IMG/VR virus record: IMGVR_UViG_3300030012_000639
Span: 1 to 33,366 of that record
DNA length: 33,366 nt
Reading direction: 5' to 3' (one strand)
Source: a virus
The notes below the pieces were generated by a model, which was not told the DNA's origin, did not search any database, and saw nothing but the letters and a program-made list of their open reading frames with translations. The translations under genes and the position numbers were made by a program. This document shows, in pieces, positions 1-6,099 of this stretch; position 1 is the first letter of the stretch, and every line of letters begins with the position of its first letter.

Positions 1-104
1 GTCATCTCTGGATATTGCAACACTGTTCCGCGACCTGACAAAGTCTCATACTCTGCAGGTTGGTACGTCCATTCGTGGTCGCACTCTTCTTCTATCTCAT
101 CCAT
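1..104 (-). CDS. Hypothetical protein, 3' end outside window
   Basis: The last gene of the minus-strand run, with only its first 34 codons inside the window. The ATG at 104 lies inside the last codons of the 54-aa gene at 97-261 and overlaps it by 8 bases, the stop/start arrangement used throughout this genome. The readable N-terminus is acidic (MDEIEEECDHEWTYQP), with a Cys followed by His that could belong to a metal site, but too little is visible to name a family. The frame is open to the window edge. Function unknown. Confidence 0.5.
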   Translation of the reverse strand, partial: MDEIEEECDHEWTYQPAEYETLSGRGTVLQYPEM

Positions 105-261
105 GCTCTAGTTCCCATTCCTCTTGTGCTATCTTTTCCCAGGTTTCGTGGAAACATGGGGTGCAACAAAAATAAACTCCAACCCATCGCAACTCGCTAC
201 GGTCAAACTTTTTACGGCATCCGTCACAAGTTACAGGGTCATCTGTTCGCCAGACTGTCAT
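97..261 (-). CDS. Small CxxC/CCxxC zinc-ribbon-like protein (54 aa)
   Basis: A short gene read directly from the minus strand. Its ATG (261) overlaps the TGA of the gene before in an ATGA arrangement, which supports both the frame and the start. The 54-residue product carries C12-x2-C15 and, 16 residues later, C32-C33-x2-C36. Two Cys knuckles like this are typical of a small zinc ribbon. Aromatic residues follow the second knuckle and the C-terminus is acidic. The 62-aa protein encoded at 560-748 has the same CxxC then CCxxC layout, so the two may be distant paralogues. Such proteins in phages often bind nucleic acid or block a host protein, but no specific role can be read here. Confidence 0.6.
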   Translation of the reverse strand: MTVWRTDDPVTCDGCRKKFDRSELRWVGVYFCCTPCFHETWEKIAQEEWELEHG

Positions 262-560
262 TCCCAATCCTTTGCTGTCTTTGTGTTGTAGTATTCTGTT
301 TCGAGCTTCTTGTCTAGCTTATACACATAATCTCTAGCTGCTATGATCTCTTTCTGAATATCCTCAACTATTTCAATTATTCGCTCTACGTCCCTGTCTA
401 AGTGTTTATGTGTCCAGTTTCTATCGAACACTTTAATCACCGCATCGAGATTACCTAAAACTGTTGCCATACGATAATGACTCGCGTCTACGTTTATGCG
501 CATAAGTTCTAGATCAAAACGAACTTCTCCTAAGAATGTTTTCTTAGCCCCCGTACTCAT
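258..560 (-). CDS. Hypothetical helical protein (100 aa)
   Basis: Unrecognised. The product is predicted to be mostly helical. Its second half (about residues 45-95) is rich in Ile, Glu, Asp and Lys in a heptad-like pattern, suggesting a coiled coil or helical bundle. The preferred start is the ATG at 560, which shares bases with the TGA of the gene before (TGATG). A GTG one codon upstream (563) is possible. The end overlaps the start of the 54-aa zinc-ribbon-like gene by 4 bases. No catalytic motif, signal peptide or membrane segment is visible. Confidence 0.65.
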   Translation of the reverse strand: MSTGAKKTFLGEVRFDLELMRINVDASHYRMATVLGNLDAVIKVFDRNWTHKHLDRDVERIIEIVEDIQKEIIAARDYVYKLDKKLETEYYNTKTAKDWE

Positions 561-748
561 CACATGGTATCCATGATTCTGGCGGGTATCACTTTAGTCG
601 TGTTACACCAATCGCAACACTTACCCTCGTCAGCTAGTGGAGCAGGGTTATGGCCTCCTCTCCAAAAAACTTTACCGTCTTTTGGGTTTACTTGTGGCAG
701 TATCTCGTCGCCACATAAAACACAATCTTGTGGTTCTAGGTCTTCCAT
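560..748 (-). CDS. Small CxxC/CCxxC zinc-ribbon-like protein (62 aa)
   Basis: A short protein with C9-x2-C12 and C44-C45-x2-C48, giving two Cys knuckles 31 residues apart, most simply read as one zinc site. Between them lies a short segment with Gly, Trp, His and Pro. The ATG at 748 is preceded by a strong AGAGAGGAG Shine-Dalgarno. The stop shares bases with the start of the 100-aa gene. It resembles the many unnamed zinc-ribbon mini-proteins of marine phage early regions. Function unknown. Confidence 0.65.
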   Translation of the reverse strand: MEDLEPQDCVLCGDEILPQVNPKDGKVFWRGGHNPAPLADEGKCCDWCNTTKVIPARIMDTM

Positions 749-775
749 CTTTTCTCCTCTCTAAGAATGTTATAG

Positions 776-997
776 TTACTGCTTCTGGTTCCAGTGCAGT
801 GCCTCCCTACGCATATGAAATGAATGTATTTCATCGTCGTATTCTTCGACGTAGTAGAACGGTTGTCCACCCCCGTGGCTAATCACGGGAAGTAATCCCA
901 ACGCATCCTCTACTGTAGTAATCGCCTTTTCTATCTTCGGATCACCATTAACTTCTACTCGTTCGATTACGAGCATCAACGCTTCTTTAATATCCAT
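776..997 (-). CDS. Hypothetical protein (73 aa)
   Basis: Unrecognised small acidic protein. The first 40 residues look helical (MDIKEALMLVIERVEV...). A short Gly-rich stretch and an aromatic, acidic segment follow. The ATG at 997 overlaps the TAA of the gene before (TAATG), so the two are probably translationally coupled and belong to the unit started by the promoter element at 1268-1308. No known domain is visible. Confidence 0.6.
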   Translation of the reverse strand: MDIKEALMLVIERVEVNGDPKIEKAITTVEDALGLLPVISHGGGQPFYYVEEYDDEIHSFHMRREALHWNQKQ

Positions 998-1221
998 TAT
1001 TTGATTCCCAGCTTGTTAGTATCTCTATAATGCTTTAGTAAATGCATCACGAACTGTGCTCGGGACAATGTAAAACCCATCTCTTCCTGAAAGAGATCCA
1101 TATATTTATCGAACTCTTGAATCTCTTTATTGACACCACCGTCGGTGTCACGGGTGTGGAAAACAATCGCAACTAATTTACTATAGTCACGCTCTTCTGT
1201 ACCTTTACGTCGTCTAGGCAA
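997..1221 (-). CDS. Hypothetical basic-N-terminus protein (74 aa), TTG start
   Basis: Unrecognised. The only start in frame is a TTG at 1221, and an AAGGAG Shine-Dalgarno sits about 8 bases upstream, which supports it. The N-terminus is basic (MPRRRKGTEERDY) and the C-terminal half is helical with the look of a small DNA-binding or ribbon-helix-helix-like protein (about residues 48-66), though this is weak. It is the first gene after the promoter element at 1268-1308, so it leads a short operon running to the left edge. Confidence 0.6.
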   Translation of the reverse strand: MPRRRKGTEERDYSKLVAIVFHTRDTDGGVNKEIQEFDKYMDLFQEEMGFTLSRAQFVMHLLKHYRDTNKLGIK

Positions 1222-1246
1222 AACTCTTTCTCCTTTCTAAGTTATC

Positions 1247-1266
1247 CCCGCGCCGTATAGCGCGGG
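1247..1266 (-). repeat. GC dyad just after the -10 of element A
   Basis: A perfect 6-bp G/C inverted repeat (CCCGCG / CGCGGG) with an 8-nt loop. It begins 1 nt after the -10-like hexamer of element A and spans the likely transcription start. A second CGCGGGT copy upstream of the -10 could pair with the same arm, so two exclusive hairpins are possible. Confidence 0.55.
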
Positions 1267-1267
1267 T

Positions 1268-1308
1268 AATAAAGCGTAACCCGCGACCAAAGGATAATAA
1301 AGCACTAA
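1268..1308 (-). promoter_or_regulatory. Repeated promoter-like element A
   Basis: Minus-strand box TTAGTGCTTTATTATCC (1308-1292), then GGTTACGC and a TTTATT hexamer (1273-1268) 23 nt after the CTTTAT core. It matches the boxes at 2575-2592, 4176-4193 and 6082-6099. The TAG stop of the gene before lies inside the box. It precedes the TTG-started gene at 997-1221. Confidence 0.6.
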
Positions 1309-1751
1309 CCAGAGTTCTCCATCTTCCAATAGCCGTAAACGCATCGGGTTCCTTCCCTTGAGCAATCATTGATATCGTGTATAACACCATCTATTACTGC
1401 TACTTGGTGTCGTGAAACATTACACACTAAACGTCCAAGTGGTAACTCTTCAGCGGTTAAATGAACTTGGCATCCACTGCCAATCTGCATGGTCGGAGTC
1501 CAAACAAAACCAAGGTCTTGCATATAATCTTTAAACCATTTTCGTGTGGTCGAAATACCATTACGAGCGGTTCGTGATCTCTTACCTGAGTCGTGTTTTG
1601 ATCTACGTTGCGTAGCATTTCCCTCTGCCAATCGGTCATAAACTTCTTGGTAAGGGAGCTGAGCTGCAATGGCTATGGCTCGGCAAACGCAATCCCCTGC
1701 TTCACCTTTATAACCAGCAGCTTCTCGGCCCCCATCGTTGTAAACAAACAC
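1305..1751 (-). CDS. Papain-like cysteine peptidase-fold protein (148 aa)
   Basis: The product carries G19-D20-C21 at the start of a helix, H115 in a hydrophobic strand (RHQVAVIDG) and D126 in GVIHD. This Cys-His-Asp order is that of small papain/transglutaminase-like hydrolases found as unnamed proteins in phages and bacteria. The middle (about 45-75) is basic. The start chosen is GTG at 1751: a GGGAGG Shine-Dalgarno at the end of the gene before lies just upstream, and the GTG follows that gene's stop by one base. A TTG at 1763 is also open but lacks a Shine-Dalgarno. Catalysis is inferred only from the triad order. It could process a phage or host protein or be an inactive fold. Confidence 0.55.
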   Translation of the reverse strand: MFVYNDGGREAAGYKGEAGDCVCRAIAIAAQLPYQEVYDRLAEGNATQRRSKHDSGKRSRTARNGISTTRKWFKDYMQDLGFVWTPTMQIGSGCQVHLTAEELPLGRLVCNVSRHQVAVIDGVIHDINDCSREGTRCVYGYWKMENSG

Positions 1752-1752
1752 T

Positions 1753-1995
1753 CTACCTCCCAATATGCTCGACGTCAGATCTAGGAATCACTTGGTATGC
1801 ACCTTTGTTATACGCTGGTGCGACAGTGGCTGTAGTCGTCGGTCGGTTATCTATCTTGTATGTACAATCTTTAGTGGGCGTACGAGAGGGGTAGTCATTC
1901 CCTCTCTGCCACTCAGGTCGTACACGTGGGGTGAGTGGCCGAAACTCAGGTCTCGGCTTCCTCACATTACGGACTGGTTTATAACGTCTAGGCAT
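1753..1995 (-). CDS. Hypothetical Arg/Pro-rich basic protein (80 aa)
   Basis: Unrecognised. The first half is strongly basic and rich in Arg and Pro (MPRRYKPVRNVRKPRPEFRP), suggesting a disordered nucleic-acid- or protein-binding tail. The second half is Thr/Ala/Tyr-rich with no domain. The ATG at 1995 overlaps the end of the 170-aa gene by 8 bases, and its own last codons supply the GGGAGG ribosome-binding site for the cysteine peptidase-like gene. Its first residues resemble those of the 74-aa protein (MPRRRK). Confidence 0.6.
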   Translation of the reverse strand: MPRRYKPVRNVRKPRPEFRPLTPRVRPEWQRGNDYPSRTPTKDCTYKIDNRPTTTATVAPAYNKGAYQVIPRSDVEHIGR

Positions 1996-2500
1996 CCACG
2001 TAATCCGAAGCTACACGGTCATCGTCGACAGCAGCCTCGGGGGATACTATCGTCGTGTGCTCTAAGGATAGCGGGAAATCTCTCTGGTGCTGTCCTACCA
2101 TACTCTTGAAGTAATCGAAAAACTCTCTAAACTCATCGGTATGGTAGCTTTTATACGCTCCAGTCCTCGTAGATTTTACCCTAGCATAATCAAGAAGCAT
2201 CGCTAAAAACTCCTGTCGGCTAGGGGCAAGTGCCTGAATAATCGGAAGATCCTCGTGCTCAGAAGCATCAATGATCTTCGCTGGCTTACAGATATATCCG
2301 TATAAAATAGCCATATCCAGATGGGTCACTGTAGCTAAACGGTAATCGGATAGCATCGACGTATCAGTAGTGGTGAAATGCTCGTGGGCCTGCTCGTAAG
2401 CTTTAGCTACGTGCTCAGCATCAAAGTCTATATAACCTAGACGTTCCTTCAGGAAGTTCTCTAGGATAACACCACAATAATCTCTACGAGTCAAACTCAT
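1988..2500 (-). CDS. Hypothetical helical protein (170 aa)
   Basis: Unrecognised cytoplasmic protein, mostly helical, with several aromatic and acidic residues and no membrane segment or signal peptide. The ATG at 2500 has a GAAAGGAGA Shine-Dalgarno about 7 bases upstream. It is the first gene after promoter element B, so it leads the unit 2500-1305. No catalytic motif is apparent. Function unknown. Confidence 0.65.
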   Translation of the reverse strand: MSLTRRDYCGVILENFLKERLGYIDFDAEHVAKAYEQAHEHFTTTDTSMLSDYRLATVTHLDMAILYGYICKPAKIIDASEHEDLPIIQALAPSRQEFLAMLLDYARVKSTRTGAYKSYHTDEFREFFDYFKSMVGQHQRDFPLSLEHTTIVSPEAAVDDDRVASDYVDA

Positions 2501-2528
2501 ATAAGTCTCCTTTCTTCTTTCTAAAAAT

Positions 2529-2547
2529 CGTACCCGTGGGCGGTACG
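2529..2547 (-). repeat. Dyad just after the -10 of element B
   Basis: A perfect 6-bp inverted repeat (CGTACC / GGTACG) with a 7-nt loop, starting 4 nt after the -10-like hexamer and spanning the likely transcription start. Its sequence differs from the dyads at elements A, C and D while the position is alike. Confidence 0.55.
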
Positions 2548-2550
2548 CCT

Positions 2551-2592
2551 ATATATAGCGTAACCGCCGACTAAACGAAAGTAAAGCACTAA
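2551..2592 (-). promoter_or_regulatory. Repeated promoter-like element B
   Basis: Minus-strand box TTAGTGCTTTACTTTCGT (2592-2575), then GGTTACGC and TATATA (2557-2552) 23 nt after CTTTAC. The box starts directly after the TAG stop of the gene at 2593-2865. It is the best match to the consensus of the six sites and precedes the 170-aa gene. Confidence 0.65.
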
Positions 2593-2865
2593 CTAGATTG
2601 TTCTTTTCATCCACTTAGTGTTTTCCTGGTAAAATATGCCTATCGTGCGTGAAGTATCCTCTACGATCTTTCTATCAAAAAACCATCCCCAAGATTCTTC
2701 GTCACACTGTTTTTCAGCGTAGTTCAGTATCTCAGGGTTTATCGAGTAATATCCGAGACCACTGCCAAAAGGCTCAGGCATCCCTTCATGTTGGAAACCA
2801 TGGTCTGCTGATCCAGTAGCTCCTGATTCTCGATATGGACTCTTTTCAACGTATGGACTAGGCAT
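2593..2865 (-). CDS. Hypothetical protein (90 aa)
   Basis: Unrecognised. The first third is Ser/Gly/Pro-rich and probably flexible. The rest is aromatic and acidic (several Trp, Phe and Tyr), ending in a basic MKRTI tail. The ATG at 2865 has no clear Shine-Dalgarno and an in-frame stop lies upstream, so the start is uncertain though no better one exists. The stop is directly followed by promoter element B. Confidence 0.5.
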   Translation of the reverse strand: MPSPYVEKSPYRESGATGSADHGFQHEGMPEPFGSGLGYYSINPEILNYAEKQCDEESWGWFFDRKIVEDTSRTIGIFYQENTKWMKRTI

Positions 2866-3058
2866 AAATAAATTTGCAGGAGTTGATTCGATTCATGGCT
2901 CTACTAACGAATACCCATTAGTAGCAACGACATTGAGTCATTACCATCTATATTCCGAACGCCACTGTTCATCGAATCTATTTCTCGTCCTAGGAACATA
3001 AAATGCCAAAAATCACCGATCTCTACAAAATCGGAAAAAAACATTTTATGCAAAAGGC
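2866..3058. other. 193-bp gap with weak ORFs and an inverted repeat
   Basis: No convincing gene. A 46-codon minus-strand ORF (2904-3044) lacks a Shine-Dalgarno. A plus-strand ORF begins at 3003 after AGGAAC, but its body runs antisense through the gene at 3059-3496. A 7-bp inverted repeat CTACTAA/TTAGTAG with a 10-nt loop sits at 2901-2924 and has no U-tract, so it is not a typical terminator. This is the largest gap on the left side. Confidence 0.4.
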
Positions 3059-3496
3059 TCAAGCTGAGGCTCCTGCTCCCCTACCTGGAGTGTCCGGAAT
3101 CCCTTCTGCCTGTTCGATAGCCGTTTGTTTCATCAAACGAGTTATCTCAGGCAAATTCTTAAATAAAATCTTTTGTTGTCCACAGATCAAACAATCTACG
3201 GATGTATAACCATCAATAGGTTTTGGTGCGTGCCAACCTTCGCACTCTGGATGTGGCCCTATCGTCATACCAATATCAACATCATCATGAGCAGCGTCTA
3301 AATAATCACGCTCCATATCATAAAAGTCTGGGAACATATATTGCGCTCGAGTATGAAAGTCGTGTATATCGTTAACATGGTCTAACGCAGGGTCTTCTAA
3401 GTATATCTTCTCAAAGATATCGTATTGAGCAATCTCATGTCCTGGTCGGCCAGCTCGTTTAATTTTTAAATTGCTTTTAAAAGTTTCGAATCGCAC
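3059..3496 (-). CDS. Hypothetical protein with Cys/His cluster (145 aa), GTG start
   Basis: Unrecognised. The start is GTG at 3496, supported by AGGAG six bases upstream and by the absence of another start. The N-terminal 30 residues are basic and the middle is acidic and aromatic. C85-x3-H89 is followed by C102-x2-C105, spacing that would suit one zinc ion. The C-terminus is a Gly/Ala-rich tail. It overlaps the end of the 53-aa gene by 31 bases. No family could be assigned. Confidence 0.6.
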   Translation of the reverse strand: MRFETFKSNLKIKRAGRPGHEIAQYDIFEKIYLEDPALDHVNDIHDFHTRAQYMFPDFYDMERDYLDAAHDDVDIGMTIGPHPECEGWHAPKPIDGYTSVDCLICGQQKILFKNLPEITRLMKQTAIEQAEGIPDTPGRGAGASA

Positions 3497-3627
3497 GTAG
3501 ATCTCCTATATCCTGTACGCAAAGTCATTTCTACATCGCACCAATACTTTTTCATCTTTGGGTCGATAGTCCGTTCCTGCGCAGCTTGAACGCTTTTTAG
3601 TTTTTTTCCGAATGCTTGTACATCCAT
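3466..3627 (-). CDS. Small basic protein (53 aa)
   Basis: Read directly from the minus strand. The ATG at 3627 has an excellent GGAGGGAAG Shine-Dalgarno. The product is basic (about a quarter Lys+Arg), with a helical start (MDVQAFGKKLKSVQAAQERT) and two Cys residues. It ends 31 bases inside the following GTG-started gene. A strong intrinsic terminator (3640-3668) lies right upstream and its U-tract runs into this ribosome-binding site, so expression would depend on read-through. Function unknown. Confidence 0.55.
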   Translation of the reverse strand: MDVQAFGKKLKSVQAAQERTIDPKMKKYWCDVEMTLRTGYRRSTCDSKLLKAI

Positions 3628-3639
3628 ATACTTCCCTCC

Positions 3640-3668
3640 AAAAAAAGATGGGGGGCATAGCCCCCCAT
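3640..3668 (-). terminator. Intrinsic terminator
   Basis: On the minus strand an 8-bp perfect stem, ATGGGGGG/CCCCCCAT with a 5-nt loop (3668-3648), is followed by C and seven U (3646-3640). It begins 4 nt after the TAA of the gene at 3673-4101. This is the clearest rho-independent terminator in the window. Confidence 0.85.
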
Positions 3669-3672
3669 ATTC

Positions 3673-4101
3673 TTACAACAATACAATAAAGCCCTCTTCG
3701 ATAAGGTGCTTTTTGTATTCTGCTGCAATCCGCTTCTTTTGTTTAGTGATCCTCGCTTGCTCCGCTACAGGATCTCTACCCTCGTCACGTCTCATTTCAA
3801 CGTGACCCTCAAGAACCGCATAGTCCATAAGCTCGGCCATGGTAAAAGAACTACGGTCGAAATCTTTATGCTCGATACCCATGTTCTCTTCCAACGCTTG
3901 CGTAAGCCCGATAAACTGTCCAGCAGTTTTAACACGCTCACTAGCTTTCTTGCCGGTGTACTTAAAACGTTGCATACCTTTTCCTTTACTCGTTGCTTGT
4001 ACCACTGGCACTTTAGCAACTTTCACTGGTTTTAGTGTCGCCTTCCCGACAGCACTATCAGCTTTGACAGCTGGTGCTGCCTTCTTCTTCGTCGCTGGCA
4101 T
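3673..4101 (-). CDS. Lys/Ala-rich-tailed protein (142 aa)
   Basis: The first 40 residues are Lys-, Ala-, Val- and Pro-rich (MPATKKKAAPAVKAD...), like the tails of histone-H1/HU-like proteins, and should bind DNA or RNA non-specifically. The C-terminal 95 residues are mixed-charge and helical and match no family I know. The ATG at 4101 has an AAAGGAGA Shine-Dalgarno. It is the only gene between promoter element C and the terminator at 3640-3668, so it probably forms a monocistronic, well-expressed unit. Nucleoid- or transcription-related function is a guess. Confidence 0.65.
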   Translation of the reverse strand: MPATKKKAAPAVKADSAVGKATLKPVKVAKVPVVQATSKGKGMQRFKYTGKKASERVKTAGQFIGLTQALEENMGIEHKDFDRSSFTMAELMDYAVLEGHVEMRRDEGRDPVAEQARITKQKKRIAAEYKKHLIEEGFIVLL

Positions 4102-4137
4102 TTTGATTCTCCTTTCTATCTGCCATTCTACTTTCTG

Positions 4138-4150
4138 CCTACTAAGTAGG
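4138..4150 (-). repeat. Dyad just after the -10 of element C
   Basis: A perfect 5-bp inverted repeat (CCTAC/GTAGG) with a 3-nt loop, starting 2 nt after the -10-like TATAGG. Same position as the dyads of elements A, B and D but a different sequence. Confidence 0.5.
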
Positions 4151-4152
4151 AA

Positions 4153-4193
4153 CCTATACGGTAACGCAGGAAACTACGAAAGTAAAGCACTAA
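4153..4193 (-). promoter_or_regulatory. Repeated promoter-like element C
   Basis: Box TTAGTGCTTTACTTTCGT (4193-4176), then GCGTTACCG and TATAGG (4158-4153) 23 nt after CTTTAC. It lies 7 nt after the stop codon of the 79-aa gene and precedes the Lys/Ala-rich-tailed gene. Confidence 0.65.
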
Positions 4194-4200
4194 CACGAGC

Positions 4201-4440
4201 TTAGTGCCTCTTTAAGTCTGGATCCTGATTAACGTATCCACTCGAAGGCTCGCCGGAATCTACCATTCCCTCGTCGCGCCTCTCATCTACTACCATCTGG
4301 ATGACTTCGTCTAATCGACTAGCTAGGTCTTGTAACTGTGTCACAAAAGCTGCAAGTTCTCGACCTATGTAAGACGTTTGATCTTTCGCTGCGATCAGCT
4401 CAGATAAAACATCTACTTTGTCGTCTACTCCGTTCTCCAT
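4201..4440 (-). CDS. Hypothetical coiled-coil protein (79 aa)
   Basis: Unrecognised acidic protein. Residues 8-52 form a long amphipathic helix with regular Leu/Val/Ile spacing, consistent with a coiled coil, followed by a polar tail. The ATG at 4440 lies inside the end of the 95-aa gene (16-base overlap). It is the last gene before promoter element C and so ends the transcription unit started at element D. No enzyme motif is seen. Confidence 0.6.
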   Translation of the reverse strand: MENGVDDKVDVLSELIAAKDQTSYIGRELAAFVTQLQDLASRLDEVIQMVVDERRDEGMVDSGEPSSGYVNQDPDLKRH

Positions 4441-4712
4441 ACCTCTACCCCACTCTTATCGTTTTTTAAAACCACTCGAGACATGAACTTCCAATCAGGT
4501 TTATGGTTTTTACAAAACCCTCTCCAAGATTGATCAATCCTGTTTTTCAACGCTTTAGTCGTATCCCCTTCACCATCAGGCTGAAAGAATTTACTTGGGT
4601 ATCGCATCTTCTTATCTGTTCCCATCTGAGGCTTTGGCCACGACTCCCAATCAATCTTTGACTTACGTCTACTATCTGCGGGGAGATCACCCCACTCGAA
4701 ATCATCACTCAT
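4425..4712 (-). CDS. Hypothetical Trp/Lys-rich protein (95 aa)
   Basis: Unrecognised. The protein is hydrophilic and rich in Trp, Lys and Asp, with no membrane segment. The N-terminus is acidic (MSDDFEWGDL). A central region has basic and aromatic residues (FFQPDGEGD, then a helix, then WRGFCKNHKP). The ATG at 4712 overlaps the stop of the gene before by 8 bases. Its neighbours and the DUF932 gene form one unit from element D. Function unknown. Confidence 0.6.
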   Translation of the reverse strand: MSDDFEWGDLPADSRRKSKIDWESWPKPQMGTDKKMRYPSKFFQPDGEGDTTKALKNRIDQSWRGFCKNHKPDWKFMSRVVLKNDKSGVEVWRTE

Positions 4713-4992
4713 TAACGAGTTCCTCCGTTTTCTTAACTAATCCTTGAATGGCAAAGAAATCATCGCGATCAGCTTTATTACTAATTTTGTCCGACAGCTG
4801 ACAGCCCTGCTGTGTCATCTTAGAAACAAGTGTTCGCATAGAATGTTTACCGGCTTTTTGTATATCTTTGAAGTCGTTTAGAGGACGCTCGAGGACGTCC
4901 TCGTCTGACAAAACGTTCAGACACCACCAGAGTCCACTGGCGGTGTCTGCGTCTAAGATTACAGAGTTTGTAAACTTATGTACCTGTGCCAT
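4705..4992 (-). CDS. Hypothetical protein (95 aa)
   Basis: Unrecognised. It is a mostly helical cytoplasmic protein with a helix-rich C-terminal half (about residues 55-95) ending in Glu-rich sequence. The ATG at 4992 shares bases with the stop of the DUF932 gene, so it is probably translated together with it. Small partners directly after DUF932 genes are common in phages, but no role is known to me. Confidence 0.6.
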   Translation of the reverse strand: MAQVHKFTNSVILDADTASGLWWCLNVLSDEDVLERPLNDFKDIQKAGKHSMRTLVSKMTQQGCQLSDKISNKADRDDFFAIQGLVKKTEELVNE

Positions 4993-6005
4993 TAAGCTGC
5001 CTTCGCATAATCAAGGGCTAGGTTCATCGCGGTAGTCTTTCGCTTAGAAGCCTCACCGAACATAGCGTTATACACTTTGTTCTCGCCTGTACGCTGGTGA
5101 TCTTCTACAAAAGTTACTGCGTTAAGTGCACCCCACCATGTCCCTTTTGCTGATTTAGTATCAGCTCCTGGGGCAGTTGCAAGAGCTTCGAATACTGTTT
5201 TAGCAGTATTATTAAAGTTATCTTGTATTGGGCCTTCTTCTGGTTTGTGATCTGCGAGAATCTTAGGTTGGTAAAGTTTAGAGATAAACTCAATGACCTC
5301 TTCATCCTTAGCTTTCTTCTTAGCAAGAAACTCAGCAGCTTCTTTAAACTCTGCACGCCGTTCGTATACAGCACCCATAGTTCGTAACGCCTCGTCTTCT
5401 TTTACATCGTTAAACGCTGTACGGTGAGACATCGTAAAGTTTGCTGCTGCTTTTTGTCGTAACGCTAGTTGTAATGTATTGCTACATACAACACGAACTT
5501 CGGTATCACGTATTGACATAGCATATCCAGGCTGGTGTGGCTGACGAAACAATACGAAACCGTTTATCTCATCGCCTCCTGGAAGTGCAAAGTCATCGTT
5601 TAGTTTAGCTAACCCGAAGATATCTTTACCTCCACGTAAGCTACCCGCCGTCTCCATAGAGATATTAGCGTGTTTAGAAAACTTCTGGAAGAAGTCGAAG
5701 ATACGCTCGTTTTGTATTACTTGGTAATCGCCGGAACACTCACCTAACCACGTATTATCGCTGTCGCGTACAAGCGCGAAACGATCAGGGTTGTCAAGAA
5801 GCTCAGCGTCAGCGTATACGCCATCTACAATTTTGTATTCGCTAGTAGGTTTGTGCGTAGTAAAAATAGGACGTTTACTAACTGTCCAATCTAACTCCGC
5901 TGCTTTCATCATCTCGTGTGGCGTTAGGTCAGGGGCTACTTCTAAACCCTCACCGTGCCACGGCACTTGGCCTGTCCAGGCCATCGTCTCTACTGCTGCA
6001 ACCAT
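4992..6005 (-). CDS. DUF932 phage/plasmid-like protein (337 aa)
   Basis: Matches the DUF932 / TIGR03299 'phage/plasmid-like' family: the N-terminal W-x-G-x-G motif (about residues 14-20) is followed by the typical order of segments, 'WTVSKRPIF', 'YKIVDGVYADAELL', 'ALVRDSDNTWLG' and 'GDYQVIQNERIF'. The middle then has 'EVRVVCSNTLQLAL' and ends in 'TWWGALNAVTFVEDHQR', a hallmark of the family. Length is normal. The family is widespread in phages and plasmids next to replication and recombination genes; its biochemical role is not established to my knowledge. The ATG at 6005 has a GGAGACC Shine-Dalgarno. It is first in the unit led by promoter element D. Confidence 0.85.
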   Translation of the reverse strand: MVAAVETMAWTGQVPWHGEGLEVAPDLTPHEMMKAAELDWTVSKRPIFTTHKPTSEYKIVDGVYADAELLDNPDRFALVRDSDNTWLGECSGDYQVIQNERIFDFFQKFSKHANISMETAGSLRGGKDIFGLAKLNDDFALPGGDEINGFVLFRQPHQPGYAMSIRDTEVRVVCSNTLQLALRQKAAANFTMSHRTAFNDVKEDEALRTMGAVYERRAEFKEAAEFLAKKKAKDEEVIEFISKLYQPKILADHKPEEGPIQDNFNNTAKTVFEALATAPGADTKSAKGTWWGALNAVTFVEDHQRTGENKVYNAMFGEASKRKTTAMNLALDYAKAA

Positions 6006-6035
6006 AATGGTCTCCTGTTATTTCTACTTTCTTTG

Positions 6036-6056
6036 GTAACGCTGTCACGGCGCTAC
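6036..6056 (-). repeat. Dyad just after the -10 of element D
   Basis: A 6-bp inverted repeat (GTAGCG/CGTTAC, one G-T pair) with a 9-nt loop, starting 2 nt after TATTAA. It matches the position of the dyads at elements A-C. Confidence 0.45.
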
Positions 6057-6058
6057 TT

Positions 6059-6099
6059 TTAATACCTTAACCGCCCACTTTACGAAAGTAAAGCACTAA
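6059..6099 (-). promoter_or_regulatory. Repeated promoter-like element D
   Basis: Box TTAGTGCTTTACTTTCGT (6099-6082), then CGGTTAAGG and TATTAA (6064-6059) 23 nt after CTTTAC. The box begins directly after the TAA stop of the VRR-NUC gene. It precedes the DUF932 gene. Confidence 0.65.

Noticed and set aside
60-317. Plus-strand 85-aa ORF
   Set aside because: Antisense to the minus-strand genes at 97-261 and 258-560, whose stop/start overlaps and Cys motifs are convincing; its own start lacks a Shine-Dalgarno.
2901-2924. Inverted repeat CTACTAA/TTAGTAG as a terminator
   Set aside because: No U-tract on either strand after the stem, so not called.
2904-3044. 46-codon minus-strand ORF in the gap before the 90-aa gene
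   Set aside because: No Shine-Dalgarno, no recognisable composition and no overlap with neighbours; kept only as a remark on the gap.
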